64,000 bases of DNA from Thauera sp. 2A1 (GCF_009469595.2 NZ_SSXV01000005.1:124001-188000), one strand, 5' to 3'. Counted from the first letter of the stretch, positions 55,273 to 64,000 are shown. Notes: a model not told the origin generated them from the letters alone. Numbers and translations: made by a program.

Positions 55273-56925
55273 ATGTTCGATTACGACCCCGAAGCCATCG
55301 CCGCCATCCTCGGCACCAGCCTCGATGCCGTGTTCACCATCGACGAGCGTGGCCTTATCGTCGATACGAATGCGGCCGCCACCCGGCTGTTCGGCTGGCA
55401 GCGGGAGGAGTTCGTGGGCGCGAACATCTCGATCATCGTGCCATCGCCCCTGAAGGAACAGCACGACGGCTTTCTGCGAGCCTTCCGCCCCGACCGTGGC
55501 GTCAAGCATGTACTCGGCAGCGGCCAGCGCCTCGACGGCGTACGCAAGGACGGCTCGCGCTTCCCGGTCGAGGTCGGCATTTCCGCCTTCGAGCGTCAGG
55601 GGCGGCGCTTCTTCACCGGCTTCGTCCGCGACATGAGCGAACGGCAACGCACCGAGGACCACATGCGCTACCTTGCGCTGCACGACGCCGAGAGCGGCCT
55701 GCTCAACCAGCGGGGCTTTGCCGAACACTGCGCCGCGCCGGCCGACGGTGAGCGACGCGTGGCCGTGTTCCGCATCGAGGAGTTCCGGCGCTTCTCCGTC
55801 GCCTATGGCGAACGCTGGAGCATTGCCACCTTGCAGGAAATCGCCGCCCGCCTGCAGGCGACACTGGGCCCCCACGAAGTGGCGGGCCGGGTGCGCGAGG
55901 ACAGCTTCGCGCTGTGGCTGGGCGCCGATGCCGCGTCGCGCATCGAAACCGTCGCCGCCGCACTCCGGCAGCCCTATGCGCTGGACACTACGGTTCTCCA
56001 ACTGACCGTCACCTTCGGTCTCTCGTGTTGTGGTGGCGACTTCGCCGACCTGTTGCGCACTGCGCAGTGGGCCTGCGATCGCTGCGGCGCCACCGGCCGT
56101 GGCCGCATCAATGCATTTACCGACGGCTTGCAGCAATCGACGGTGCGCGAACTCGGCATCGAATCCCGTCTGCGCGACGCGGTACGCAACAACCGGCTGA
56201 GCCTCGTCCTGCAGCCCAAATGCCGCCTCGCCGATCGACGGATCGTGGGTGCCGAGGCGTTGGTTCGCTGGGAAGACGTGCAGCTCGGATCGGTCCCACC
56301 CGCCGAATTCATCCCGCTGGCCGAACGCCTCGGCGTGGTGGGCGAGATCACCGACTTGGTGCTGCAGCGCAGCCTGGCCGAGATCGCCGCCTGCCCCGAC
56401 CCGGCGATCAGCGTCGCCGTCAATTTCTCGGCATTGGACTTCTACCACCCGGACTTCGTCGCTCGCCTGCAAAACGCCCTGGCTCTCGCAGCGGCACCGC
56501 CCGACCGGCTGGTCATCGAACTGACCGAATCGGCCGCCGTGCAGGACGTGCCCTTGGTCAACGGACGACTGAAAGCGCTGCGTCAGCTCGGTATCGGCGT
56601 CTCGCTGGACGACTTCGGCACGGGCTACACCGCACTTGCCTACCTGCGCCATTTCGCCGTCGACGCATTGAAGATCGACATCGCCTTCGTGCGCGATCTG
56701 CCGCAGAGCCAATCCGCCGTCAGCGTGGCGCAGGCCGTCGTGGCGCTCGCCCGCGGGCTGGGTCTGGAAACGATTGCCGAGGGGGTCGAAACCGAGGCAC
56801 AGGCTTCACTGCTGACCACGCTGGGCGTCGATGTCGGGCAAGGGTTCCTGTTCGGACGCCCGCTGCCACCGTCGGAGTTCCATCGACGGGTGCGCGATCA
56901 GGTCGAATCACCCTGGCCGACCTGA
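55273..56925 (+). CDS. PAS-(degenerate GGDEF)-EAL protein, probable c-di-GMP phosphodiesterase
   Basis: 550 residues. N-terminal PAS domain (about 8-120: TSLDAVFTIDERGLIVDTN), a GGDEF-like domain in which the signature is REDSF (about 130-290), and an EAL domain (about 300-545) with intact EALVRW, ELTES, DDFGTGYT, KIDIAF and AEGVETE. The cyclase half is probably inactive and the EAL half active. Start at MFDYDPEA has GGGAG. Sits 44 bp after the cytochrome gene, so a link to redox sensing is possible. Confidence 0.9.
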   Translation: MFDYDPEAIAAILGTSLDAVFTIDERGLIVDTNAAATRLFGWQREEFVGANISIIVPSPLKEQHDGFLRAFRPDRGVKHVLGSGQRLDGVRKDGSRFPVEVGISAFERQGRRFFTGFVRDMSERQRTEDHMRYLALHDAESGLLNQRGFAEHCAAPADGERRVAVFRIEEFRRFSVAYGERWSIATLQEIAARLQATLGPHEVAGRVREDSFALWLGADAASRIETVAAALRQPYALDTTVLQLTVTFGLSCCGGDFADLLRTAQWACDRCGATGRGRINAFTDGLQQSTVRELGIESRLRDAVRNNRLSLVLQPKCRLADRRIVGAEALVRWEDVQLGSVPPAEFIPLAERLGVVGEITDLVLQRSLAEIAACPDPAISVAVNFSALDFYHPDFVARLQNALALAAAPPDRLVIELTESAAVQDVPLVNGRLKALRQLGIGVSLDDFGTGYTALAYLRHFAVDALKIDIAFVRDLPQSQSAVSVAQAVVALARGLGLETIAEGVETEAQASLLTTLGVDVGQGFLFGRPLPPSEFHRRVRDQVESPWPT

Positions 56926-57350
56926 GGAAGCCGCAGGGTCTCATGGTCGAATGCTTGTCCGGCTGAATCGACAACAGGCAGGCGATCGGTCGGTGTGGTC
57001 GCTCGCCACCCGCCTCGATTCGCGATCAATGGTAGCTATGCGGATGCGGTTTCCAATAGCGGCAGCCGGCCACTTGCCGTCACTGACCACTCAATCCGGA
57101 TAGCGGCCATTCGGATGAGGCGGTATGCTCTCGGCCTACGTGCCAGGTTGGTCGGATCGACCCGCTAGGCAGTCGGCTGCTGCTTTTCCTGTCTTGTTAT
57201 TCTGTGTTGCGCGTACTTTGTGTTTCTAAACAGTAACCTGAAAAACATCTTATCCGGCATTTCGATGTTGTGAGGTAGAACTGTCTCCCCAAAACCAAGG
57301 TTTGGCTTTTCCATCCACCGGCTTTTGCGCCATCCAGACGGGAGCTCTGA
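56926..57350. other. Non-coding region with a composition change
   Basis: 425 bp without a credible ORF. The left half is GC-rich like its neighbours; from about 57180 the DNA becomes clearly AT-richer and stays so through the GmrSD gene. Probably the left edge of the acquired segment plus the gmrSD promoter. No tRNA, repeat or IS end found here. Confidence 0.5.
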
Positions 57351-59219
57351 ATGAAGGCTGATGCAGTTCCACTACTCGCAATATTCGAGAAGAAAATGCG
57401 ATTGGAGGTTCCTCTGTTCCAGCGGCAGTACGTCTGGGGCAAGGAACAACAATGGGAGCCTCTATGGGAAGACATCTCCCGAAAGTTCGCCGAGTATCTG
57501 GAAGGCCGCAAGGATGCCCCAGTGCACTTCCTTGGCGCGATGGTCTTAGACCAAAAGCAAACACCGACGACGCATGTCGAGAGACGCCAAGTAATCGATG
57601 GACAGCAGCGCCTCACAACATTGCAAATTTTCATCGCATCGTTTCGTGATTTCTGCCGAGCGCATGAATGCGAGGAACTTGCCAAAGAGTGCGACGCGTT
57701 TACGCTCAACAAGGGCATGATGGCCGATCCGGCTATCGACAAATTCAAGGTCTGGCCAACGCAGCTTGATCGCGGCCAGTTCATGGACGTGATTTCGTCA
57801 GGCTCTCGAATTGGCCTGGAGAAAAAGCATCCGCTGGTGTTCAGAAAGTACGCTCGAAGGCCAGAACCAAGGCCTCGAATGGTCGAGGCATACCTCTTCT
57901 TCTACGAACAGATAGCGGATTTCTTCAACGGCAGCGGAAAAGACGAGCCCCTGGCCGCCGATGTCCCAGTAGAGCAACGACTCGAGGAATGCTTTCAAGC
58001 GCTTAAGAATGCCTTGCAGGTTGTCGCCATCGACCTAGACCACGATGACGATGCGCAGGTCATTTTCGAGACCTTAAATGCTCGCGGAGAGCCACTGCTT
58101 CCGGCTGACCTGCTTCGCAATTTCATCTTCCTACGTGCCGCCCGAAAAGGGGAGCCGCAGGAAGAGCTGTACAACGACTACTGGCGCCAGTTTGATGACT
58201 CATTCTGGCGCGTCGAAGTGAAGCAAGGTCGGCTTCTCCGTCCTCGGAGCGACCTGTTCATGCAACACTTCCTTTCGAGCCGGCAGGGCGTTGACATCCC
58301 AATCAAGCATCTATTCGTCGAGTACAAGTTCTGGATTGAGCGCCAACAGCCTTTCGCCACCGTTACCGATGAACTCGCTACCCTATCAAGACAAGGCAAC
58401 GATTTCCGCAGAATTCTTGAGCCCAAAGCGGGAGACCCGATTTGTTCTTTGGCGGTTTTCCTCGACACGTTCGATGTCCGCACATGCTATCCGCTACTTC
58501 TCGCAATTTTGGATGTGGGGGTCGACGATGAGGAATGGCGAAAGATTTCATCGACATTGGAGTCTTACATCCTTCGTCGTGCGGTGTGCGGTCTTACTAC
58601 AAAGAACTACAACCGCACATTCCTTTCGCTAACACGGAACCTCCGACGCGACGGCCTGACTCACGCCAACCTCGTAAAGCAACTGTCCGAACAGACCGGC
58701 GAATCTGCAGAATGGCCAACAGATGCAGCATTTTGCGAAGCGTGGCGCTCGAAGCACGTATATCAAACGCTCAATAACCCCAAGGTAGTTCACATCCTCA
58801 AGCGGCTGAACGCTACATTCTTTGGGAGCAAGAACGAACTCGTGTCCGTCGATGGAGCGCTGACTGTCGAGCACATCCTGCCGCAGACCTGGATCGAGCA
58901 TTGGCCTTTGCAAGATGGGAGCAAGGGCTTAACGGGAGCCGAACTGTGGGCCGCAGAGCCTCAAGACGCGAAGGCTACTGCCACTCGTAACCGGAACGCG
59001 GTACTTCAGACATTCGGCAACCTCACGATTCTGACGCAAGCGCTAAATTCTGCGGCTTCCAATAGCGCTTGGCCGGAAAAGAAAGCCGAGTTGCTACGGC
59101 ATTCTCTGCTGCCAATTAACCAACAATTGCATAGCATCGACGTATGGGACGAACGGACAATTGCGGATCGGGCGAATGCCCTCCTCAAACGAGCGTTGGA
59201 TCTGTGGCCAAGGACATGA
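57351..59219 (+). CDS. GmrSD-type type IV restriction enzyme (DUF262-DUF1524)
   Basis: 622 residues. N-terminal DUF262 with LFQRQYVWG (22-30) and the ParB-like nucleotide motif IDGQQR (82-87), and a C-terminal DUF1524 nuclease with His-Me motif VEHILPQ (His508) and GNLTIL (Asn557). The fused S and D subunits correspond to GmrSD, which cuts glucosylated hydroxymethylcytosine DNA of T-even-like phages. Base use is AT-richer than flanking genes, so it was probably acquired recently. No partner methylase, as expected for type IV. Confidence 0.88.
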   Translation: MKADAVPLLAIFEKKMRLEVPLFQRQYVWGKEQQWEPLWEDISRKFAEYLEGRKDAPVHFLGAMVLDQKQTPTTHVERRQVIDGQQRLTTLQIFIASFRDFCRAHECEELAKECDAFTLNKGMMADPAIDKFKVWPTQLDRGQFMDVISSGSRIGLEKKHPLVFRKYARRPEPRPRMVEAYLFFYEQIADFFNGSGKDEPLAADVPVEQRLEECFQALKNALQVVAIDLDHDDDAQVIFETLNARGEPLLPADLLRNFIFLRAARKGEPQEELYNDYWRQFDDSFWRVEVKQGRLLRPRSDLFMQHFLSSRQGVDIPIKHLFVEYKFWIERQQPFATVTDELATLSRQGNDFRRILEPKAGDPICSLAVFLDTFDVRTCYPLLLAILDVGVDDEEWRKISSTLESYILRRAVCGLTTKNYNRTFLSLTRNLRRDGLTHANLVKQLSEQTGESAEWPTDAAFCEAWRSKHVYQTLNNPKVVHILKRLNATFFGSKNELVSVDGALTVEHILPQTWIEHWPLQDGSKGLTGAELWAAEPQDAKATATRNRNAVLQTFGNLTILTQALNSAASNSAWPEKKAELLRHSLLPINQQLHSIDVWDERTIADRANALLKRALDLWPRT

Positions 59220-59502
59220 GGAGGTATTCTTCCACCACAAGGCCCAACTCGGTGGAATCCTTCATTGAACGACAGCTTTCTTGAAAGCTCAGCGGCAGGA
59301 CTGGGTCGGTAGCGGGAATTGGAAGTCCGGGTAAGCGGTAATGCACATTGAATACGACGGAGTGGGCCCCGCGACAACCGTTACGGACAAGCTGCGTCCC
59401 ATCCCTTTACCGACACCACGACCGAGCAATCCAACTTGCTCATAGCGAACACCAAGCGTCGATAGCACCCCCGACGGGAACCTTCCCAGCGCGCGCCCGA
59501 CG
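59220..59502. other. Non-coding region after the restriction gene
   Basis: 283 bp with no well-supported gene. A leftward frame of about 80 codons crosses it (59289-59534) but lacks family support and a ribosome site. The composition returns to GC-rich towards 59460. No terminator hairpin with T-tract was found. Confidence 0.4.
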
Positions 59503-59545
59503 TTGACTGCTGGAGGCTTGCGCGATATATCCAAATGGATATAAT
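59503..59545 (+). promoter_or_regulatory. Promoter and palindromic operator of higBA
   Basis: A perfect 18-base palindrome TATATCCA-AA-TGGATATA (59526-59543) sits 8 bp before the toxin start codon. TTGACT (59503-59508) and TATATC (59526-59531) are 17 bp apart; a second -10, TATAAT, is at 59540-59545. The palindrome covers both -10 boxes, as expected for autoregulation by the HigA-type antitoxin. Confidence 0.8.
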
Positions 59546-59551
59546 CCGAAC

Positions 59552-59878
59552 ATGAAGCTACTTCGGTTCCTCGGCGACTCGCTCAAATCTCTGCGGGAGT
59601 TTCCCGAGGATGCCCGGCACGATGCCGGCTACCAGCTTGATAAGGTGCAGCGCGGGGAACAACCGGACGACTTCAAGCCGATGCCCAGTATTGGCAAAGG
59701 CGTCGAGGAACTTCGAGTGTGGGACGACTCGGGCACATACCGCCTGATCTACACCGCACGCCTGGCCGATGCCGTCTATGTGCTCCATGCCTTCCAGAAG
59801 AAGACGCAGGCCACGGCCAAACGCGACGTGGAGCTCGCCCGGAAGCGATACACCGACCTGATAAGAGGTGCCGAATGA
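59552..59878 (+). CDS. higB: HigB/RelE-like toxin (phage Gp49-like family)
   Basis: 108 residues. Contains the RelE/HigB-fold pattern: VQRGEQPDDFKPM, VEELRVWDDSGTYRLIYTA and VYVLHAFQKKTQ with a C-terminal RDVELARKRY helix. These toxins cleave mRNA on the ribosome. The toxin gene precedes the antitoxin (higBA order) and overlaps it by ATGA. No clear ribosome site before the ATG. Confidence 0.9.
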   Translation: MKLLRFLGDSLKSLREFPEDARHDAGYQLDKVQRGEQPDDFKPMPSIGKGVEELRVWDDSGTYRLIYTARLADAVYVLHAFQKKTQATAKRDVELARKRYTDLIRGAE

Positions 59879-60156
59879 GCAATGTCGAGACGTTCAGGAG
59901 CGTGTGGGACGCTGTTGCCGATACCCCTGCGCAGGCCGCCAACCTTCAAGCGCGTGCCGAACTGATGCGGCAGATCGCCGAGATCGTCAAAGCGGCCGGC
60001 TGGACGCAGGCCGAGGCGGCCGAACACTGCGGCGTGACCCAGCCGCGCATCAATGACCTGCTGCGCGGGCGCGTGTCGCGCTTTTCGCTCGATGCCCTGG
60101 TGAACATCGCAACAGCCCTCGGCCGGCGGGTCCATCTGGAACTCGAGGTGGTATAG
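59875..60156 (+). CDS. higA: HigA-like XRE-family antitoxin
   Basis: 93 residues. Helix-turn-helix at about 43-78 (WTQAEAAEHCGVTQPRINDLLRG) in an XRE/HTH_37 fold. Start overlaps the toxin stop (ATGA), so translation is coupled. It would bind the palindrome upstream of higB and repress the operon. Confidence 0.9.
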   Translation: MSNVETFRSVWDAVADTPAQAANLQARAELMRQIAEIVKAAGWTQAEAAEHCGVTQPRINDLLRGRVSRFSLDALVNIATALGRRVHLELEVV

Positions 60157-60229
60157 GCTTTACCGGAAAGGTTCGTCACGGTAAGACCGTGCGCGCCGGG
60201 AATGGGAAAACCGGCGCCACATCGGAGGC

Positions 60230-62779
60230 TCAGGGCCGTTTGCGCAGCGCGGTAGCCAGCCCGGTCAGCACATCGGCGATGCGGGCAATCGCTTCCGGTT
60301 CGGGCAAGGGCAGCCGGAGATGGGCCTGGCCGCTGTGTGCGTCACGCTCGACCCAGGGGTGAGCCGGGCCTTCATCTGCCGGCCGGCTGGCCGAGGCGAG
60401 CGCCTCCAGCAACTGCGTACCGGCGCCAAGCAGCGCCGACCACGGATCGGCGGCTGAAGCCGGCGTCGCCTTGCCGTCGACCTGCCCCGATTCCCCAGGC
60501 TTTTCGCCAGCCGGGCTCGCACGCTCGACAGTCGTGCCGGCTTCGTCGCCATCGGTGATGTCCGCGGCCTCTTCCGGTGTGTCCAGCGCGGCGCTCATTT
60601 CCTCGGCTGCGGCGATCGGCTCGCCCGGCGTGGCCGCGCCGGTGACCGCCTCGACCTCCTTCATGAAACGTGCCAGGCGCGAGCCACCGAGGGCGACGTC
60701 GGCGCCCGCGCCGTCGAGAATGCCCGCGGCGAGCGAGCGCTTGAACGCCAGCACCGAGAGCATGCCCTCCTCGATCGTCCCGCGCGCGACGAAGTTGATC
60801 ACGCGGATCGGGCGCTGCTGTCCGAGGCGGTGAATGCGCGCCGCACGCTGCTCCAGCACCGCCGGGTTCCACGGCAGGTCCATGTTCACCAGGGTGGCGG
60901 CATGCTGCAGGTTGAGCCCGGTGCTGCCGGCGTCGGTGGCGAGGAAGAGCCGGCAGTGGGGATCGTCGCGGAAGCGGTCGACCAGGGCCTGGCGCTTGTC
61001 CGCCGGGATGCCGCCATGGAACAGCACGTAACCCCAGCCGCGCGCCTCGAAGCGGCGGATCAACACCTCGTGCATGCGCAGCCACTGGCTGAAGATCACC
61101 ACCTTCTCGTCCGGGTCGGCGAACAGCTCGTCGAGCAGGGCGGCGAGCTCGTCCGCCTTCACGCCATGGTCAGTGTCCTGATCGAGCAGGTAGCTGCTGT
61201 CGCACACCATGCGCATGTTCTGCAGGGCGCAGGTCAGCCGGCGCTGGTCGGACTCGGACAGGAAGCCGCTTGCCCGCCAGCGCTGCACGATGCGCCCTGC
61301 GATCTGGGCGTTGTCCTCATGCAGCGCGGCCTGCAGCTCGGTCATCGGCACCAGCACCTGCTGGTCGGTGCGCGCCGGCAACTGCGTCAGCACTTCGGCC
61401 TTGCGGCGGCGTATGAGGATCGGCGCCAGCGTCTGGCCGATGCGATCCAGCCCGACGTAGCCGATGACGCGTCCGGTGTCGTCGCGCTGGGTGTGCTCGT
61501 GCATCAGCTTCCAGGTGGGGCCGAGGCGGTGCTGATCGACGAACTGGACGATCGAGATCAGCTCCTCGAGCTTGTTCTCCAGCGGTGTGCCGGTAAGCAC
61601 GATCGCATACGGACTGTCGATGCGCTTGATCGCGCGCGCGGCGATGGTGTTCCAGTTCTTGACCCGCTGCGCCTCGTCGACGATCACGAGCTCGGGCGCC
61701 CACGCCTGGATCAGGTCTAGATCGCTGCGCAGCTTCTCGTAATTGGTGATCTTGCAGAAATCCTCGAGCGCGAACAGATCGCGCCGCGCATTGCGCCCGC
61801 CATCGATCACCCGCGCCTCGCGCCCGGTGAAGCGCGCGATCTCGCGCTGCCACTGGTACTTGAGCGAGGTCGGGCAGATCACCAGCACTCGGCGCACGCC
61901 GAAATGGCGGGCGAAGATCTCGGCCGCGGCGATCGCCTGGATGGTCTTGCCCAGCCCCATGTCGTCGCCGATCAGCGCACGCCCGGCCTCGACCGCGAAC
62001 AGGGCGCCCTGCGCCTGGTAGGGATACAGCGGCACCTTGACCAGCGCAGTCAGCGCCAGGCTCGCCGGACCCTCGGGGAAGGCCTGCGCCAGCACCTCGC
62101 GGCGCCGCTCGGCATCGCGCAGCCCGGCGATGTAGTCGCGCACCGCCTCGTCGATGCGCAGCTCGCAGCCGAGCTTGGCGCACAGCGCGACGAAGCGCTC
62201 GAACGCAGGCACGGCGTTGCGGTCGAGCAGGTAGCGCTCCTCGCCCGCGACCGCTTCGACGCGAAACACGCTGCGCGCGAGCTCGACCACCGCCGTCGGC
62301 GCCTCGCTGCCCAGCCGCAGACGCAAGGCGCGTGGCGCGCCCGGACGCAGCAGGAGTTCGCTGTACGGCGGACGATAGCCGCGCTTCAGTGCCGACTTCG
62401 CACCCCGCTTGCGCTCGAGCCGAGAGAGCACGAACTCGACGTGCTTGCAGGTTCCGAGTTCGTTGGTCTGAAAATCCGCGCAACTGCACTGGTTGTCACC
62501 CAAGGCCAGGCCGCGGATACGCACGCGGTACGCCCGCCCGGATTCAGGGTTGTGCACCCGGAACTCGGAGAACAGCGCATCGTCGCCAAGATTTTCCAGG
62601 TTGAACGACTGCTCACGCCCGAATTGACGCCGAAGTGCACGCTGCCACGCCGCGGCATCCATGCCGTCCGGCACCTTGCGCGGCGACAGGCGGGGCGTGG
62701 CGTTCTTGTGGGTTTTCTTACGGCGCGATGAAGCCTTGTCGACGTTGTTGGGCTGGCGACGGGTCTGCGATGCGGGCAT
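60230..62779 (-). CDS. SWIM zinc finger-SNF2 helicase-like ATPase
   Basis: 849 residues. N-terminal SWIM-type zinc motif (CSCADFQTNELGTCKH, about 97-112), then a SNF2 ATPase: Walker A DDMGLGKT near residue 274, Walker B variant DEAQR, LTGTPLE, and a helicase C domain ending QRAARIHRLGQ. The C-terminal 150 residues are low-complexity Ala/Glu-rich. Swi2/Snf2 proteins remodel nucleic acid-protein complexes. It lies in a toxin-antitoxin and restriction cluster, but a housekeeping role cannot be excluded. Confidence 0.9.
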   Translation of the reverse strand: MPASQTRRQPNNVDKASSRRKKTHKNATPRLSPRKVPDGMDAAAWQRALRRQFGREQSFNLENLGDDALFSEFRVHNPESGRAYRVRIRGLALGDNQCSCADFQTNELGTCKHVEFVLSRLERKRGAKSALKRGYRPPYSELLLRPGAPRALRLRLGSEAPTAVVELARSVFRVEAVAGEERYLLDRNAVPAFERFVALCAKLGCELRIDEAVRDYIAGLRDAERRREVLAQAFPEGPASLALTALVKVPLYPYQAQGALFAVEAGRALIGDDMGLGKTIQAIAAAEIFARHFGVRRVLVICPTSLKYQWQREIARFTGREARVIDGGRNARRDLFALEDFCKITNYEKLRSDLDLIQAWAPELVIVDEAQRVKNWNTIAARAIKRIDSPYAIVLTGTPLENKLEELISIVQFVDQHRLGPTWKLMHEHTQRDDTGRVIGYVGLDRIGQTLAPILIRRRKAEVLTQLPARTDQQVLVPMTELQAALHEDNAQIAGRIVQRWRASGFLSESDQRRLTCALQNMRMVCDSSYLLDQDTDHGVKADELAALLDELFADPDEKVVIFSQWLRMHEVLIRRFEARGWGYVLFHGGIPADKRQALVDRFRDDPHCRLFLATDAGSTGLNLQHAATLVNMDLPWNPAVLEQRAARIHRLGQQRPIRVINFVARGTIEEGMLSVLAFKRSLAAGILDGAGADVALGGSRLARFMKEVEAVTGAATPGEPIAAAEEMSAALDTPEEAADITDGDEAGTTVERASPAGEKPGESGQVDGKATPASAADPWSALLGAGTQLLEALASASRPADEGPAHPWVERDAHSGQAHLRLPLPEPEAIARIADVLTGLATALRKRP

Positions 62780-62893
62780 GGAGACTGGGCTGCTGCAAGT
62801 CGGGGGGAGACGAAATATAGCCCACTCGGCGCCCGCGCCGGGGCCCGCATGCCGGCGACGTCTTGCCGGGCGGCCTCATGCTCACGATGTGTC

Positions 62894-63304
62894 TTACACC
62901 CGCGGTCGTGCCTCGATCGCCAGCTTTGCGATGTAGCCCGAGCGCGTTTCACCCGCTGCCCGGGCACGGGCGTCGAGGCGGGCGAGCACGCGTCGCGGCA
63001 GGGTGATGTTTACGCGTTCGGCCTTGTCGTCCAGGATTGCCGGGTCGACTTCGGCCACCGCCCATATCCAGCCTGCAAATTCCGGATTCGCGCGATGCGC
63101 CTCGATGCGGGTAGGGGCAGGAATATCGCCACCCTCGTCCATCACCGTCTCGATCCAGGCGGCAATAGCCTCCTTCGCGTTCTCGATGGCTTCGTCGATG
63201 CCGCTGTCGGCGGCAGAAAAGCAGCCCGGCAGGTCTGGTACCACCACGCCCCAAGCGTGATCTTCGTCGCCGGGCTCGATTGCAATCGGGTATTTCATGG
63301 TCAT
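62894..63304 (-). CDS. hicB: HicB-like antitoxin
   Basis: 136 residues. N-terminal degraded RNase H-like domain (YPIAIEPGDEDHAWGVVVPDLPGC) and a C-terminal ribbon-helix-helix-type segment (RVNITLPRRVLARLD). Binds and inhibits HicA and represses the operon. ATG at 63304 is used; a second in-frame ATG lies two codons later. It starts 1 bp after the hicA stop. Confidence 0.9.
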   Translation of the reverse strand: MTMKYPIAIEPGDEDHAWGVVVPDLPGCFSAADSGIDEAIENAKEAIAAWIETVMDEGGDIPAPTRIEAHRANPEFAGWIWAVAEVDPAILDDKAERVNITLPRRVLARLDARARAAGETRSGYIAKLAIEARPRV

Positions 63305-63305
63305 C

Positions 63306-63488
63306 TCACTTGATGTCTGCGAGCTTCATCAGCTTGTGGGCCAGACCTTTGCCAAGGTCTTTGCGCGGGTGTGGCACGCTGATGTGGCCGGGTTTGTTCG
63401 GGTGTCGGAAAACGTGGTGCGAGCCCCGCACGTTAGCCAAGATCCACCCGTCGCGTTCCAATAGCTTGATGAGTTCCGCGCTGTTCAT
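63306..63488 (-). CDS. hicA: HicA-like mRNA interferase toxin
   Basis: 60 residues, the normal HicA size. Double-stranded RNA-binding-like fold with catalytic His24 in RGSHHVFRHP. Cleaves mRNA and tmRNA. Start at MNSAELIKLLERDGW; a longer form from an ATG at 63506 is possible but would overlap the -10 box. First gene of the hicAB operon. Confidence 0.9.
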   Translation of the reverse strand: MNSAELIKLLERDGWILANVRGSHHVFRHPNKPGHISVPHPRKDLGKGLAHKLMKLADIK

Positions 63489-63490
63489 GA

Positions 63491-63505
63491 TGTGTATTAT
63501 ACGCA
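63491..63505 (-). promoter_or_regulatory. Promoter and imperfect palindrome of hicAB
   Basis: In the leftward direction TGCGTATAATACACA contains a perfect -10 TATAAT (63496-63501) inside an imperfect palindrome centred on GTAT-A-ATAC. It lies 2 bp before the hicA ATG, so transcription would begin at about the start codon. The -35 is poor. Confidence 0.6.
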
Positions 63506-63624
63506 CGATAATGCTCTGGCGCGGATCGCTTCCATGGACGCCCTCGGGAACCTTCCCCCCCTGGACATGAGTCCGATGCCGGTCCCCGCCTAAAATGGCG
63601 GCTCACGTCTCCACCTCCCGCCCC

Positions 63625-64000
63625 ATGTCCGCTTCCGACACCCGCTACACCCGGATCGACGCCCCCGCCTCGATCGCCGACGCCATCCGCATCCGTGGTG
63701 CGCGTCAGAACAACCTGCGCAACCTGTCGCTCGACCTGCCGCTCAACCGCCTGACGGTGGTCACCGGGGTGTCCGGCTCGGGCAAGTCCTCGCTGGTGTT
63801 CGACACGCTGTACGCCGAGGGCCAGCGGCGCTACGTCGAGACCTTCTCGCCCTACGCGCGCCAGTTTCTCGACCGCATGGACAAGCCGCAGGTGGACCGG
63901 ATCGAGGGCGTGCCGCCGGCGATCGCGATCGACCAGACAAACCCGGTGCGGACCTCGCGCTCGACGGTGGGCACCATGACCGAGCTCGCCGACCACTTCA
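63625..64000 (+). CDS. UvrA-family ATPase (5' part; continues beyond the window)
   Basis: The first 125 residues are present. Walker [10 protein letters not shown] lies in the UvrA N-terminal context ([37 protein letters not shown]). The stretch [15 protein letters not shown] differs from that of standard UvrA and resembles the large UvrA paralogue found in many Proteobacteria, from memory. It may therefore be that paralogue rather than the excinuclease subunit itself. Confidence 0.8.
   Translation, partial: MSASDTRYTRIDAPASIADAIRIRGARQNNLRNLSLDLPLNRLTVVTGVSGSGKSSLVFDTLYAEGQRRYVETFSPYARQFLDRMDKPQVDRIEGVPPAIAIDQTNPVRTSRSTVGTMTELADHF

Noticed and set aside
59289..59534. Leftward ORF of about 80 codons between GmrSD and higB
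   Set aside because: No ribosome site, no recognised family, and it crosses the higBA operator and promoter.

Overview
The window is GC-rich, densely coded bacterial chromosome with mostly G/C-ending codons. The gene set suggests a betaproteobacterium of the Rhodocyclales (Thauera, Azoarcus or Zoogloea type). It includes PEP-CTERM exported proteins, a class I PHA synthase, monomeric NADP-isocitrate dehydrogenase, CcoG for cbb3 oxidase assembly, EarP plus an Arg32-type EF-P, RdgC and several c-di-GMP proteins. The genus assignment is inference from family knowledge, not from a search.

Layout. 0-7.5 kb: a truncated lipoprotein, gpmI, rluA, an AraC/O6-alkylguanine methyltransferase, a Spy/ZraP-like protein, a PEP-CTERM protein behind a sigma54-like promoter, an unknown protein and a FUSC permease. 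7.4-16.9 kb: two export systems back to back. A five-gene, translationally coupled TetR-MlaE-MlaF-MlaD-lipoprotein operon runs leftward, and an HlyD-RbbA-YhhJ ABC exporter runs rightward. The gap between them holds a TTGACA promoter overlapped by a perfect 16-bp palindrome. 16.9-22.2 kb: phaC, an AarF-like kinase, a Tim44-domain protein, a c-type cytochrome and a decayed M14 peptidase. 22.2-30.2 kb: a histidine kinase/response regulator pair with a REC-GAF-GGDEF-EAL protein, a PEP-CTERM SGNH hydrolase overlapping a small HEAGH protein, and a DUF4062 protein. 30.3-46.4 kb is largely core: icd, tRNA-Leu(GAG), pit, a Cache-PAS-GGDEF cyclase, ccoG with a PAS partner, prfC, rdgC, rsuA, earP and efp. 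Two AT-rich gaps here carry perfect DnaA boxes. 46.4-49.3 kb: a thioredoxin-fold/DsbD-like membrane protein and a CorA-like protein.

49.4-63.5 kb is the accessory part. A wHTH-Fic protein sits behind an array of 11-bp repeats; its inhibitory motif is intact but its catalytic His is replaced. Next come a truncated ParD fused against a decayed gene, MazEF, a GST, an ECF sigma/ferritin-like/cytochrome set, a PAS-(degenerate GGDEF)-EAL protein, a lower-GC GmrSD-type type IV restriction enzyme, HigBA, a SWIM-SNF2 ATPase and HicAB. The window ends inside a UvrA-family gene.

The strongest leads are the iterated operator with the Fic pseudo-enzyme, the toxin-antitoxin/restriction cluster around it, the sigma54 site at the PEP-CTERM gene, and the palindrome shared by the two divergent transport operons. 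I saw no CRISPR array, rRNA operon or intact insertion sequence.
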